A stretch of DNA of 64,000 bases from the NCBI GenBank assembly GCA_003167495.1, contig PMSX01000096.1:1-64000 (forward strand), read 5' to 3'. Position numbers and translations under genes: made by a program. Positions within the stretch are counted from its first letter, which is position 1, and the number at the start of each line of letters is the position of its first letter. This stretch comes from Bryobacterales bacterium. GTDB lineage: Bacteria > Acidobacteriota > Terriglobia > Bryobacterales > Bryobacteraceae. Of the stretch, positions 1 to 7,887 are shown one piece after another. The notes below the pieces were generated by a model that was given only the letters and a program-made list of their open reading frames with translations, ran no database searches and was not told where the DNA came from.

Positions 1-542
1 TCGAAGCCATTTTTCTCTTTGCTCTTTTCGGCTCTTATCTTTAGGAGGTCGTTTAGAGATTTGTGGAAGGCGCGGGTGTGAGTGGTTTGATAGCGGAGGT
101 AGAGCGAAAACATTTTAGTGTCGGTGATTTGGCTGGTTTGTTGATCAAAGCAGCCATTTTGGAGGTTTTGCGCGCGGTTGGCAAGCCAGTGGGATTCGGC
201 CATCGTTGTCACTAATATGGATTCGGTTTCGGAGGTGGGTTGATGTTCGGCGCCGAGAGCGGCTTTCAAAAATTCGAAGCCATTGGGGTCTTCGGATGGG
301 AGAAGAACGAAGGTTCCGTTGTGTCGAGCGAGGCCGTGGGAGGTGTGGTTTTGGGAGGAAGCGGCGCGGCCTGACTCGCTCTTCGGGCCAGTGGATTGCT
401 GCGCGTTGGCGCGGTTGGCAGCGAGTTGGGCTTCGGAGACGTGCCCTTTAGGGTCGCTGACGCTCCCTGGCTCGATTTCGACGCTAGTGTTGGGTTGGAA
501 AGTTTGGCGCACGGCGGCGCGGCGTTGAGCACGGTTCGGCAT
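1..542 (-). CDS. Conserved hypothetical, 'STGPKS..GRAASSQN..HGL' family, 3' end outside window
   Basis: An open frame on the minus strand starts at ATG 540-542 and runs without a stop off the left edge, so only about 180 N-terminal residues are seen. It begins MPNRAQRRAAVRQ and carries the motif STGPKSESGRAASSQN followed by HTSHGL, then a helical, Glu/Arg/Leu-rich region with MAESHWLANRAQN. The motif defines a family of unknown function that is expanded in Acidobacteria. A paralogue lies at 61304-61987 with TGPTSPAGRATSSKN..KHG at the same position. No signal peptide or membrane segment is visible. Residues 20-29 (EIEPGSVSDP) are encoded by a dispersed 29-bp sequence also found at 46454. The function is unknown; the family call is firm, the role is not. 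Confidence 0.8.
   Translation of the reverse strand, partial: MPNRAQRRAAVRQTFQPNTSVEIEPGSVSDPKGHVSEAQLAANRANAQQSTGPKSESGRAASSQNHTSHGLARHNGTFVLLPSEDPNGFEFLKAALGAEHQPTSETESILVTTMAESHWLANRAQNLQNGCFDQQTSQITDTKMFSLYLRYQTTHTRAFHKSLNDLLKIRAEKSKEKNGF
451..479 (-). repeat. 29-bp dispersed repeat, copy 1, inside a coding region
   Basis: Read on the minus strand this is GAAATCGAGCC followed by AGGGAGCGTCAGCGACCC. The same 29 bases occur at 46454-46482 on the plus strand with one mismatch. Here the repeat is in frame within the hypothetical gene and encodes EIEPGSVSDP; at the other site it is intergenic. Two copies in 64 kb suggest a genome-wide dispersed element. Confidence 0.7.
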
Positions 543-737
543 AGGTGGTTGTGTCCTTTCGATTAGAAAAAGCCCGGCGGCGAGTGAACGCCTGCGCCGA
601 GATCAATCTGGTTGAAACTTAGCGTGCTTGGGTCCGGAAGTGAACGCTCAGCGAATTGTATAGAGGGCAAGTGCCGTTCTTAGAACGAGATACGGGCGGA
701 AAATATTTTTTGGAATTTGTGAACGACTAGTTGGTCT

Positions 738-1919
738 TCACGACTTTCCGGCGTGGTCCCCATATTCCCAGTCATAGGGGACCCCGGTATCGCCGAGAAT
801 AAACCTGACCAGCCGGGCGAAACCAGCCTCGGAGCGAACATCGTTCGAGAGAATCAAGACGCAACGCTGGGTGGCCTCTAGGCAGACCATGGTGTTGGCG
901 GTCTGGCCGTCGTGGCCTCCTTTGTAGAAACCGTGGCCCTGCGGGCCGTCGAAGAGCGTGACGCCCAGGCCAGAGTAAAGGTCTTTGCGCTGCTCAGTTG
1001 CCGGTAGATCAGGGAGGAAGAGGGGAAACAGACTGGCAGTGGTTACATGCAACACCGGCCGTGTGATCTCGGCGCGCGATGCAGGGCTCAGACCATCGCC
1101 GCTCACCAGGGCAGCGGTAAACTTCGACAGGTCGGAAATGGTCGTATTCATTGATCCAGCCACGCGTACCTTGCTGCGCTTCTCATGTGGCTGCGGCTGA
1201 CCCTGATCGTTCCAGCCATCGGCGACGTTGGTGTCGCCGTTGTGCCAAACGAGACTTGTACGCGTCATCCCCAAACGGTCGAAGTTGGCCTTGGTTAGAT
1301 CGCCGACATCCAGACCCAAGCCTTGCGCCTTGCGGCCATGTTCGATTACGAATTGCAGCAGGATGAGGCCTTCGCCCGAATAGCTGAACCGCGTGCCAGG
1401 TTCGAAATGAATGTGCAGCTTCTGGTCTGGTTCGATGAACCAGAAGTTGCTGAATCCGGTGGAGTGGGTCAAGCACATACGAGGGGTGATCTTTTTCCAG
1501 CGTGGATCGCCGGCGAGGTCCTTGTACGGTCCGTATTTGTCTGGAAAAACTGGATCAGGGCCATAGCTCGGCAACGGCATGTCGAGATCGGCCTCGATCG
1601 GAGTATCGAGTTTGAGTTTGCCTTGATCGACCAGCTGCATCACCGTGTATGCGAATACGGTCTTGGTGAGCGATGCGCCGTACATGACAGTGTCGGTGGC
1701 CAGCCGATCTCCCTTGGCATTGCGGATCCCGTACGACTGCACATAGCCGACCTTACCGTGATCGATTACCGCGACGGCCATGCCGTTGGCGTGGGTGTTG
1801 GTCATGATTTTGCCGACTTCCGCGTCAATCGCGGCTCCGCTCGGTAAAGTTTGCGAGACAGCCGCGAATGGAAGACAAAAGACAGCCCAAAACAGAAGAG
1901 CGCCGAAGAACCTTTGCAT
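738..1919 (-). CDS. Secreted serine hydrolase, beta-lactamase/D-Ala-D-Ala carboxypeptidase-like family
   Basis: The start at 1919 is chosen because AGGAAGG sits 6-7 bases upstream and the protein then opens with a clean signal peptide (MQRFFGALLFWAVFCLPFAAVSQ); a start at 1970 would add 17 unlikely residues. The mature part has the class C beta-lactamase-like fold signature: SLTK at about residues 83-86 (nucleophile Ser and Lys), a Tyr motif near FSYSGEG, and KGGHDG near the C-terminus in place of KTG. The family (Pfam beta-lactamase) hydrolyses esters, peptides or D-amino-acid peptides in the periplasm and is rarely a resistance enzyme in Acidobacteria. It stands alone on the minus strand and diverges from TonB receptor 1. 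The substrate cannot be told from sequence. Confidence 0.85.
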   Translation of the reverse strand: MQRFFGALLFWAVFCLPFAAVSQTLPSGAAIDAEVGKIMTNTHANGMAVAVIDHGKVGYVQSYGIRNAKGDRLATDTVMYGASLTKTVFAYTVMQLVDQGKLKLDTPIEADLDMPLPSYGPDPVFPDKYGPYKDLAGDPRWKKITPRMCLTHSTGFSNFWFIEPDQKLHIHFEPGTRFSYSGEGLILLQFVIEHGRKAQGLGLDVGDLTKANFDRLGMTRTSLVWHNGDTNVADGWNDQGQPQPHEKRSKVRVAGSMNTTISDLSKFTAALVSGDGLSPASRAEITRPVLHVTTASLFPLFLPDLPATEQRKDLYSGLGVTLFDGPQGHGFYKGGHDGQTANTMVCLEATQRCVLILSNDVRSEAGFARLVRFILGDTGVPYDWEYGDHAGKS

Positions 1920-1966
1920 AAAGTACCTTCCTAAACCTGATAGCTGATTATCTCCAGATCGTAAAC

Positions 1967-2055
1967 GCAAAAATGGGGACAGCCAGCACGCGATGGTTGG
2001 GCGGGCGGCTTCGTATCGGACTGATCGCGGGCGCTGTGGCAGTCCCCACCTTTGC
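1967..2055. repeat. 89-bp terminal-inverted-repeat element, copy 1
   Basis: The element runs from GCAAAAATGGGGACAGCCA to TGGCAGTCCCCACCTTTGC. The two ends are near-perfect inverted repeats of about 19 bp around a G/C-rich, partly self-complementary core. A second copy, inverted, lies at 34504-34592 with about 83 of 89 positions identical. It sits between the divergent serine hydrolase and TonB receptor genes. Size, ends and structure resemble REP/REPIN or MITE-like elements; no transposase is nearby. Confidence 0.8.
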
Positions 2056-2187
2056 TTGGTTGAGGCTCGAGATACGGGAAGTCAAAGACTAGAAGACGAA
2101 GCCGATTAGCACGCAAAGTATAGGAGAGGGTAGAATATTGTTCATGCCACGTACGCCGAAATTCATTTTGTAAGGAGACCCGTCGCT

Positions 2188-5100
2188 ATGCGTTTCGCTT
2201 TTGTGCGCAATATTTCCCCTCAACTTTTTTTGCTTGGCTTGGCCTTGCTTTCGGTATCGCGGCCCGCCTGGGCACAAGCCACCGGTACTATTGTCGGCAG
2301 TGTCACCGATCCTAGCGGCGCTGTCATTCCATCGGCCAAGGTCACAGCCAAGCGCGTCGACACTGGCATTTCACAGTCTACCGTAACCACCGGTTTCGGA
2401 ACGTATACCCTGGCGAATCTTCAAGTGGGCACTTATGACATCAGTGTAGAGAGCGGCGGCTTCAGGACGGCGCAAGCCACCGGGGTCACTCTGGACGTGA
2501 GCCAACAGCGCGAAGTGAATTTCAAATTGAGCTTGGCCGGTGTTGCCTCTTCCGTAGAAGTGAGTACCGCTCCGCCTCTTATTAATACGACCGATGCGAC
2601 GGTGGGTGGCCTCGTCTCAGAGGAGCAAGTGCAAACCCTGCCGCTTAACGGGCGCAACATTGCTGGACTCGCCATGATGCAGCCCGGCATGGCGCAAGAT
2701 ACCGGCAGCATGGGATGGATGGGACCGCAATGGATCAGCAATGGGAATCGCGGTGAAACGATGACGGCCACTCTCGACAACGCCGACGTGAGCGACGCTG
2801 AGATGGGCACTCTTCAGTTCACCAATTTCAATCTTGACGCGATTGCCGAATTCAAGATTCTGCAGAACAATTATTCCGCGCAATACGGACAAGGCGGCGG
2901 CACGATTACTCAAATGGTAAGCAAGACCGGCACAAATGAATTTCACGGCAGCGCTTTTGAATTCATACGCAACAACGCTATCGACGCGCGCAACTTTTTC
3001 GCCACCTCGGTGCCTCCGTTCAAGCGTAACGAATTCGGCGTCACTTTCGGCGGCCCCATCAAGAAAGATAGAACGTTCTTTTTCTTTCAATATGCCGGCC
3101 TTCGGCAGGTGCTAGGCGAGCCTGATATCGTGGAGGTCCCCACGCAAGCAGAACGAAACGGCCAAATCACTGCGAATGTCACCAACAGCGCTGGTCAGAC
3201 CGTTGCCGATCAGCTGCAAGTGCCACTGAATCCCGTGGCGCAGCAGATTCTCAATAAATATCCGCTGCCGAATCAGCCGGACGGAATCTTTGGGGCCAAC
3301 ACGTTTAACTTCATGTTCTCGCAGCCAACCATCGACAACCAGTATTCGATCCGCCTTGACCATCGCTTCTCCGACAAAGACACCATTTTTTTCCGCGCCT
3401 CCCTCGCTAGCCAGACCGCGAAGGAAACCGACCCGTGGGCCGCCGAACTGGGAGGCTCGAATTTTTCGACCAGCAATATCGGCGACGCTCGCAATTACAC
3501 CATCAGTGAAACGCGACTTTTCTCACCTACTCTGCTGAACGTGGCCAGCTTTACTCTGAACCGCGGCATAGAAGGCGTCCCCGAGGCCCCCGCCGAAGAA
3601 GACACTACCGCTACCGTCTTTCAAGACGGCAGCTTGCAAGGCTGGGGACCGGATACCTTCGAGACCAAATATGTCACCACCGTCTTTGATTACAAGGACA
3701 ACGTAGTTTGGACCAAGGGCCGTCACTCTTTTAATATCGGTGCACAGTTTCGCCGCGAATGGGATAACGGCACGGGAGTCACCTCCATCGGCCCCAGCGG
3801 TATCTTTTACTTCAACGCCGGCACGGCCCTCATAACGGCGATTCCGTCCAGCAACGGCGGCCCTGACTTAGCGGTTGGTTCGCCAAGTCCCAGCGGATTG
3901 GTGAGCATGATGGAAGGCGACGACGTCAACTACGCGCGCGCTACTACCGTTCCCGGTTTTGGACCGGCTGGCGGCGGCGGCGTCTGGTGGGGCTTGCGCC
4001 GCTGGACCTTCGCCGGCTACTTGCAGGACGATATCAAAATCAACCGCGCCATCACTCTGAACCTGGGCCTGCGCTACGAATACGCCTCCGTTCCCACTGA
4101 GGTGGGAAACCGTTTCGCCCGACCCGACGACCAGGGGAGTCTTTACGGAGACTTCGTCGTCAACCCGCAACCGCTCTGGAAACCAGATTATGTGGCGGGT
4201 AATTTCGCACCGCGCTTCGGCCTGGCCATTAATCTTGGTAAAGGCACTGTTCTGCGCGGCGGCTTCGCGATTTTCACCAACATGATTCCGACGGTTTATC
4301 CCGATCAGGCTTTGGTGAATTTCCCGTTGGCATCGCTCAATTACTTGCCGAATGCTACCTATTCGCTCACTCCCGCCGCGGTTTCTCTTCCGCCTTTAAC
4401 GAGTCTCTCCGGACAGGTGATCGCCGGCAATGGAAACAGCAAGACGATTCCGGCGAATACTCCCGTCAACATCGCACCCTACGCCGCCATTCTCGGTCCG
4501 CTGGGTGGGGATTATCCTTCAGACCAGTTGAAGAATGGGTACACGATCAGCGGCAATGTCACGCTCGAACATGAATTTCGTGGCGGCATCGCCGGGCAGG
4601 CATCTTACATTGCGAATAACGGCGTCGGGCTCTACAATCAGTCGTACCCCAACGCCTTCAACGGAGCGGAACCGCAATACACGCCTTACACCGACAAAAC
4701 GCCCGGATTGGGCGAGCTCCAAGTGTTTTACAACGCCGCCCACTCCACTTATAACGGTCTTCAATTGCAAGCCCGCAGAATTTCCACCACGCATGGCGTT
4801 CAGTTTCAGGCCAATTACACCTGGGCGAAAGATATGACCGACGCTGATGCCGTCTGGAGTTCTGGTGGGGTCAGCGGCGGTATCAGCCAAAACAATCCCA
4901 CATGCATAAGCTGCGAACGCGCAGCGGCGAGTTACAGCGTAGGTCAACGTTTCGTCGCTAATTTCGAATACGATCCTCCTTTAGCGGGAGTGGGCGCTCT
5001 TTCGCACATATCGAAGCGCTTGACCGACGGGTGGAAAGTACTCGGCATCTATAGTGCGCAAAGCGGATTTCCTTTCACCGTCGCCGGGCCTTACGGCAGC

Positions 5101-5550
5101 GTGGAGTATGGATACGATTCGTTCGATGGCTTCGGCGCACGCCCGTTTTTACTGGCCAAGCCGACCACAAGTTCCAGCGTCGGCAGTGGGCCTCAGTTTT
5201 TCTCCAATGCTGTGATCGGCGGATCGAATGAAGGCATCGGCACCGGCTTTTTCGGTCTGCCGACCGTCACCAGCCCGGTGAACGGCGCGGCCGCCCTCAT
5301 CGCGCCCGGCAATTTGGGGCGCAATACGTTTACCGGACCCGGCTGGTGGAATCTGGATTTCTCGTTGATTAAAGAAACAAACATCACCGAACGGATCAAG
5401 ACTCAATTCCGCGCCGAGTTCTTTAACGTCTTCAACCACGCCACGTTCGCCACTCCCGGCGAAATGCTGGGCTCCCCGAGCTTCGGCCTTTCGACCAGTA
5501 CCGCCACCGCCGAGCGCCAAATACAGTTCGGCCTGCGCGTGATGTTTTAG
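2188..5550 (+). CDS. TonB-dependent receptor-like outer-membrane protein (Oar-like), receptor 1
   Basis: A 1120-residue protein with a signal peptide ending ...RPAWAQA at about residue 30. A carboxypeptidase-regulatory-like Ig domain follows at about 30-115 (GTIVGSVTDPSGAVIPSAKV), then a plug region with TLPLNGRNIAGLAMMQPG and a long beta-barrel ending in aromatic-X-Phe style (LRVMF). This is the acidobacterial 'Oar/SusC-like' type; such proteins move large substrates, often glycans or peptides, across the outer membrane using TonB-ExbBD energy. AAGGAG lies about 10 bases before the ATG. No SusD partner or TonB box is evident. It is transcribed alone, with a 10-bp hairpin just downstream. The substrate is unknown. 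Confidence 0.92.
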   Translation: MRFAFVRNISPQLFLLGLALLSVSRPAWAQATGTIVGSVTDPSGAVIPSAKVTAKRVDTGISQSTVTTGFGTYTLANLQVGTYDISVESGGFRTAQATGVTLDVSQQREVNFKLSLAGVASSVEVSTAPPLINTTDATVGGLVSEEQVQTLPLNGRNIAGLAMMQPGMAQDTGSMGWMGPQWISNGNRGETMTATLDNADVSDAEMGTLQFTNFNLDAIAEFKILQNNYSAQYGQGGGTITQMVSKTGTNEFHGSAFEFIRNNAIDARNFFATSVPPFKRNEFGVTFGGPIKKDRTFFFFQYAGLRQVLGEPDIVEVPTQAERNGQITANVTNSAGQTVADQLQVPLNPVAQQILNKYPLPNQPDGIFGANTFNFMFSQPTIDNQYSIRLDHRFSDKDTIFFRASLASQTAKETDPWAAELGGSNFSTSNIGDARNYTISETRLFSPTLLNVASFTLNRGIEGVPEAPAEEDTTATVFQDGSLQGWGPDTFETKYVTTVFDYKDNVVWTKGRHSFNIGAQFRREWDNGTGVTSIGPSGIFYFNAGTALITAIPSSNGGPDLAVGSPSPSGLVSMMEGDDVNYARATTVPGFGPAGGGGVWWGLRRWTFAGYLQDDIKINRAITLNLGLRYEYASVPTEVGNRFARPDDQGSLYGDFVVNPQPLWKPDYVAGNFAPRFGLAINLGKGTVLRGGFAIFTNMIPTVYPDQALVNFPLASLNYLPNATYSLTPAAVSLPPLTSLSGQVIAGNGNSKTIPANTPVNIAPYAAILGPLGGDYPSDQLKNGYTISGNVTLEHEFRGGIAGQASYIANNGVGLYNQSYPNAFNGAEPQYTPYTDKTPGLGELQVFYNAAHSTYNGLQLQARRISTTHGVQFQANYTWAKDMTDADAVWSSGGVSGGISQNNPTCISCERAAASYSVGQRFVANFEYDPPLAGVGALSHISKRLTDGWKVLGIYSAQSGFPFTVAGPYGSVEYGYDSFDGFGARPFLLAKPTTSSSVGSGPQFFSNAVIGGSNEGIGTGFFGLPTVTSPVNGAAALIAPGNLGRNTFTGPGWWNLDFSLIKETNITERIKTQFRAEFFNVFNHATFATPGEMLGSPSFGLSTSTATAERQIQFGLRVMF

Positions 5551-5572
5551 CGCGGGTTCATCGTTCGCGAGC

Positions 5573-5599
5573 GCAGCCAATGCGCGACTCATTGGCTGC
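5573..5599 (+). terminator. Hairpin downstream of TonB receptor 1
   Basis: GCAGCCAATG and CATTGGCTGC form a perfect 10-bp stem with a 7-base loop, starting 22 bases after the stop codon. No U-tract follows, so it may be a 3' mRNA stabiliser or a weak bidirectional terminator rather than a classic intrinsic terminator. Confidence 0.45.
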
Positions 5600-5707
5600 G
5601 ACCGCGATAAAAGAGTGCAACGGTAGCCTGATAAACGTCACTAAATAGGCATAGAGCTAGCGCGCAAAACGTGCTAGTGGCTCTCCGAAAGGAGCCAGTG
5701 AATCGAT

Positions 5708-5899
5708 ATGTCTACTCTGTATGACCGACTGGACCACTGCAATCACGAAATCAAAAAGGCTGGTGCCGAAAATAAGCGACTGCACACGGAAGCGGAGCGT
5801 TTCGGCATCCTAATTTGGGAAATGGACAAGCGCAGTCAACGCGCATCAATTCTTGTAGAGATTGCGACACAGCGGCAAACAATTTGGGAACGGCTCTGA
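5708..5899 (+). CDS. Small predicted coiled-coil protein, function unknown
   Basis: A 63-residue frame preceded by GAAAGGAG about 13 bases before the ATG. The sequence is charged and helical with heptad-like spacing (IKKAGAENKRLHTEAERFGILIWEMDKRSQ) and no signal peptide or Cys pairs. It ends 5 bases from the stop of the convergent acyl-ACP reductase gene. I recognise no family. The case for it being real is the ribosome-binding site and a composition that is not that of an antisense shadow; the case against is its length. Confidence 0.45.
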   Translation: MSTLYDRLDHCNHEIKKAGAENKRLHTEAERFGILIWEMDKRSQRASILVEIATQRQTIWERL

Positions 5900-5904
5900 A
5901 GTTC

Positions 5905-7083
5905 CTAAGCATGCACGTATTTCTGAAAAGCTTGCTTACGCGCGCGGCTCGGAACGGAGATGCTGTCACAGGGTACTACCCCGATGGTTGATGCGCTGAG
6001 CCCAGCTGGTAATTCCAAGGGACCTTTGTTGTTGAACAGCGGAGCGAGAAAGATCCCATGCCTGTCGGCAATCCTGCCAATTTCTGCCACTCTCTCGCTG
6101 GTTATAAAGCCTCGTCCTTGGGAGAAAGGCTCAAACCTCTTGTCGAGTGCGAGAGCGATTCCTTCGAGAAGACAACCATGGACTACATTGGGAAAGGGGT
6201 GACGGTTGAGTATCCCATTCAAATCCGGCGAGAGTCTAAGATTGCCAGTGACTTGACCCAGGCCTCCATGAAACACCTTTGCACCCTGAGATCGAAGGGG
6301 CGCGAGGTTCTTGGGATAGCCCGCGTCACAGACTATCGCGTCCGGGCAAATGCCATTCAAAACGAAAGATGGCGACGGGAGGCTTGCGGCACAGATCGCT
6401 ATGTCGGCCTCACAGTCGAACTGTTGCGAGCCAGACGCAATTTCGACCTGGCATCCGCCGGCTCGTAACTGAACTGCCAGCGTGTTCAGTCTGTCCTGAT
6501 TGCGAGCCCGTAACAGCAGCCTGTTCACGAAGGGAGCGAGACAGCGCGCACATCCGGAGCCCACGTCACCGGTAGCTCCCACGATCAGTAGCGTGGACTC
6601 GGCCAGGTTACGCTGCGCAAGCGCACACATTCGTTTGATTCCCTGCACGATAAAACAAACGGTCAGAGTGTTCCCTGTAGTAAAGACGGTTTCACCTCCG
6701 CTCGGGAGGTTAGCGACGTTCCCCTCTATAAGAATTGAGCTAAAACCTCCCAAGCTTACGATCTTTGCATTTGATTTAACGGCGCAAGCCGCAGCCTGTT
6801 TCACGCGTGCAAGATTCGCCCGCAAATTCTCTGGCCCCAATTCATCGGGTGGGATAAAGCAGTCGATGTAAAGACCGTGCGCACGTGATCCGGTAACAGA
6901 ATCCACGTCGACACTGCAGATCGGTCGTGGAGGGATCCAAGGGAGGATCTCTTTGACGTCTTGATCGCCTAAAGGAGATCGATCTGCCCCGCGCAGTACC
7001 CGCAGCACACCCTTAGCGGCTGACCAACAATCCTGGTGGCCAATCAAAGCAAAGTCCAAAGCGAAGTCAGTCACAAGAGTCAC
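5905..7083 (-). CDS. Long-chain acyl-ACP reductase (aldehyde-forming, AAR family)
   Basis: The 392-residue protein matches cyanobacterial acyl-ACP reductase over its length (these are about 340 residues). Landmarks seen are FALIGHQ near residue 11, SLGGFSSIL at 110-118, FTTGNTLT at 134-141, the Rossmann motif GATGDVGSG at 169-177, RARNQDRL at 192-199, DAGYPKNL at 253-260 and HGCLLEG with Cys304 aligned to the catalytic Cys of the family. AAR reduces acyl-ACP to a fatty aldehyde with NADPH through an acyl-Cys intermediate. The start is GTG at 7081-7083, directly abutting the TAG of the ADO homologue, so the two are almost surely co-translated; another GTG three codons in is possible. A C-terminal tail of about 45 residues is extra. 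The family call is strong; the true substrate is inferred. Confidence 0.88.
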   Translation of the reverse strand: MTLVTDFALDFALIGHQDCWSAAKGVLRVLRGADRSPLGDQDVKEILPWIPPRPICSVDVDSVTGSRAHGLYIDCFIPPDELGPENLRANLARVKQAAACAVKSNAKIVSLGGFSSILIEGNVANLPSGGETVFTTGNTLTVCFIVQGIKRMCALAQRNLAESTLLIVGATGDVGSGCARCLAPFVNRLLLRARNQDRLNTLAVQLRAGGCQVEIASGSQQFDCEADIAICAASLPSPSFVLNGICPDAIVCDAGYPKNLAPLRSQGAKVFHGGLGQVTGNLRLSPDLNGILNRHPFPNVVHGCLLEGIALALDKRFEPFSQGRGFITSERVAEIGRIADRHGIFLAPLFNNKGPLELPAGLSASTIGVVPCDSISVPSRARKQAFQKYVHA

Positions 7084-7848
7084 CTATACCGGCAACTGCG
7101 AAACCCATTGGAGAGTCATGTCACCGGGAAGACCTAGCAGATCCAGCGTTCTCAGATATCGGTTAAGGGATGCGCCGCGGAGCTCGGCGGTACTCAGAGA
7201 CACTTGCGACAATACGGTCTTCACGCACACACCGCCATGGCAAACCTGACACTGGCAGTTTTTATCCTGACTGACCAGCATTTCAGCCAAGGTAGTCATG
7301 ACTTGATTGTGCAATTCATATACCTTTGCATCAAATGCCGGCGTGTCGATCAGCCGTTCTTTTTCAAGAATCGAGAGTGCATGACCTATATGCTCTTCTT
7401 CCTCTTTGGCAATGGCGGTAAATGTCTTGCCGAGAGTTCCCGGCCCAACTCTGCCTACCCGCTCGTAGCTGGCTACAGCGAAGGATTCTAGCATCAACTC
7501 CTGAATGATCAGACATCCGATGATATCGCGACGAGCCGCACAGATCATATACGCGTTGCGGATGCGTTTCCAGTATTTTGCCTCCACGTTGCTTTGCACG
7601 TCTATCCCAAGCTTGCGGCCCTCGGCGGCAAACGCAGCCGCGTGGCCCTCTTCTCCCGAGGCATGCTCCAGTGCTTCTTTAACCTCCTCGGGATCGTCAC
7701 AAATGGCGGCAAGTGCAGTGTAGTTGAGAGCAGCCATCAGTTCGCCGGTGACGGCCTGCGCCAGGATGTCCTGCCATATCGAATTGAGAGACGCCGAAGG
7801 AATCTCAGTAGAATCGCAAGGTTTGTTCACGATCTCAGTCAAGTACAT
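7084..7848 (-). CDS. Ferritin-like aldehyde-deformylating oxygenase homologue (ADO family)
   Basis: A 254-residue helical protein with all six expected di-iron ligands in ADO order and spacing: Glu36, Glu66-x-x-His69, Glu121 (in LMLESFAVASY) and Glu150-x-x-His153. The flanking segments match cyanobacterial ADO (LNYTALAAI, EGRKLGIDV, CLIIQELMLESFAV). ADO converts Cn fatty aldehydes to Cn-1 alkanes plus formate using O2 and reduced ferredoxin. The gene lies immediately upstream of the acyl-ACP reductase homologue, the same order as in cyanobacteria. One oddity is a Cys cluster, CQCQVCHGGVC (Cys198, 200, 203, 208), inserted before the last helix, which I do not know from cyanobacterial ADO. GAGG lies just before the ATG. 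It could instead act on another aldehyde. Confidence 0.85.
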   Translation of the reverse strand: MYLTEIVNKPCDSTEIPSASLNSIWQDILAQAVTGELMAALNYTALAAICDDPEEVKEALEHASGEEGHAAAFAAEGRKLGIDVQSNVEAKYWKRIRNAYMICAARRDIIGCLIIQELMLESFAVASYERVGRVGPGTLGKTFTAIAKEEEEHIGHALSILEKERLIDTPAFDAKVYELHNQVMTTLAEMLVSQDKNCQCQVCHGGVCVKTVLSQVSLSTAELRGASLNRYLRTLDLLGLPGDMTLQWVSQLPV

Positions 7849-7887
7849 AAAATCCTCATTTCTATTAGTTGTTTTGGTGCGTAGGAA

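Noticed and set aside
1323-1847. 174-codon plus-strand frame opposite the first serine hydrolase
   Set aside because: Antisense to a gene with all family motifs; no ribosome-binding site or signal.
738-1919. Antibiotic-resistance beta-lactamase
   Set aside because: The KTG motif is replaced by HDG and the protein fits the broad esterase/peptidase branch; the same holds for 34675-36240. No ground for a resistance claim.
7084-7848. Ordinary ferritin, rubrerythrin or bacterioferritin
   Set aside because: Ligand spacing and flanking segments match ADO, and the AAR partner is directly downstream; no rubredoxin domain or haem Met.
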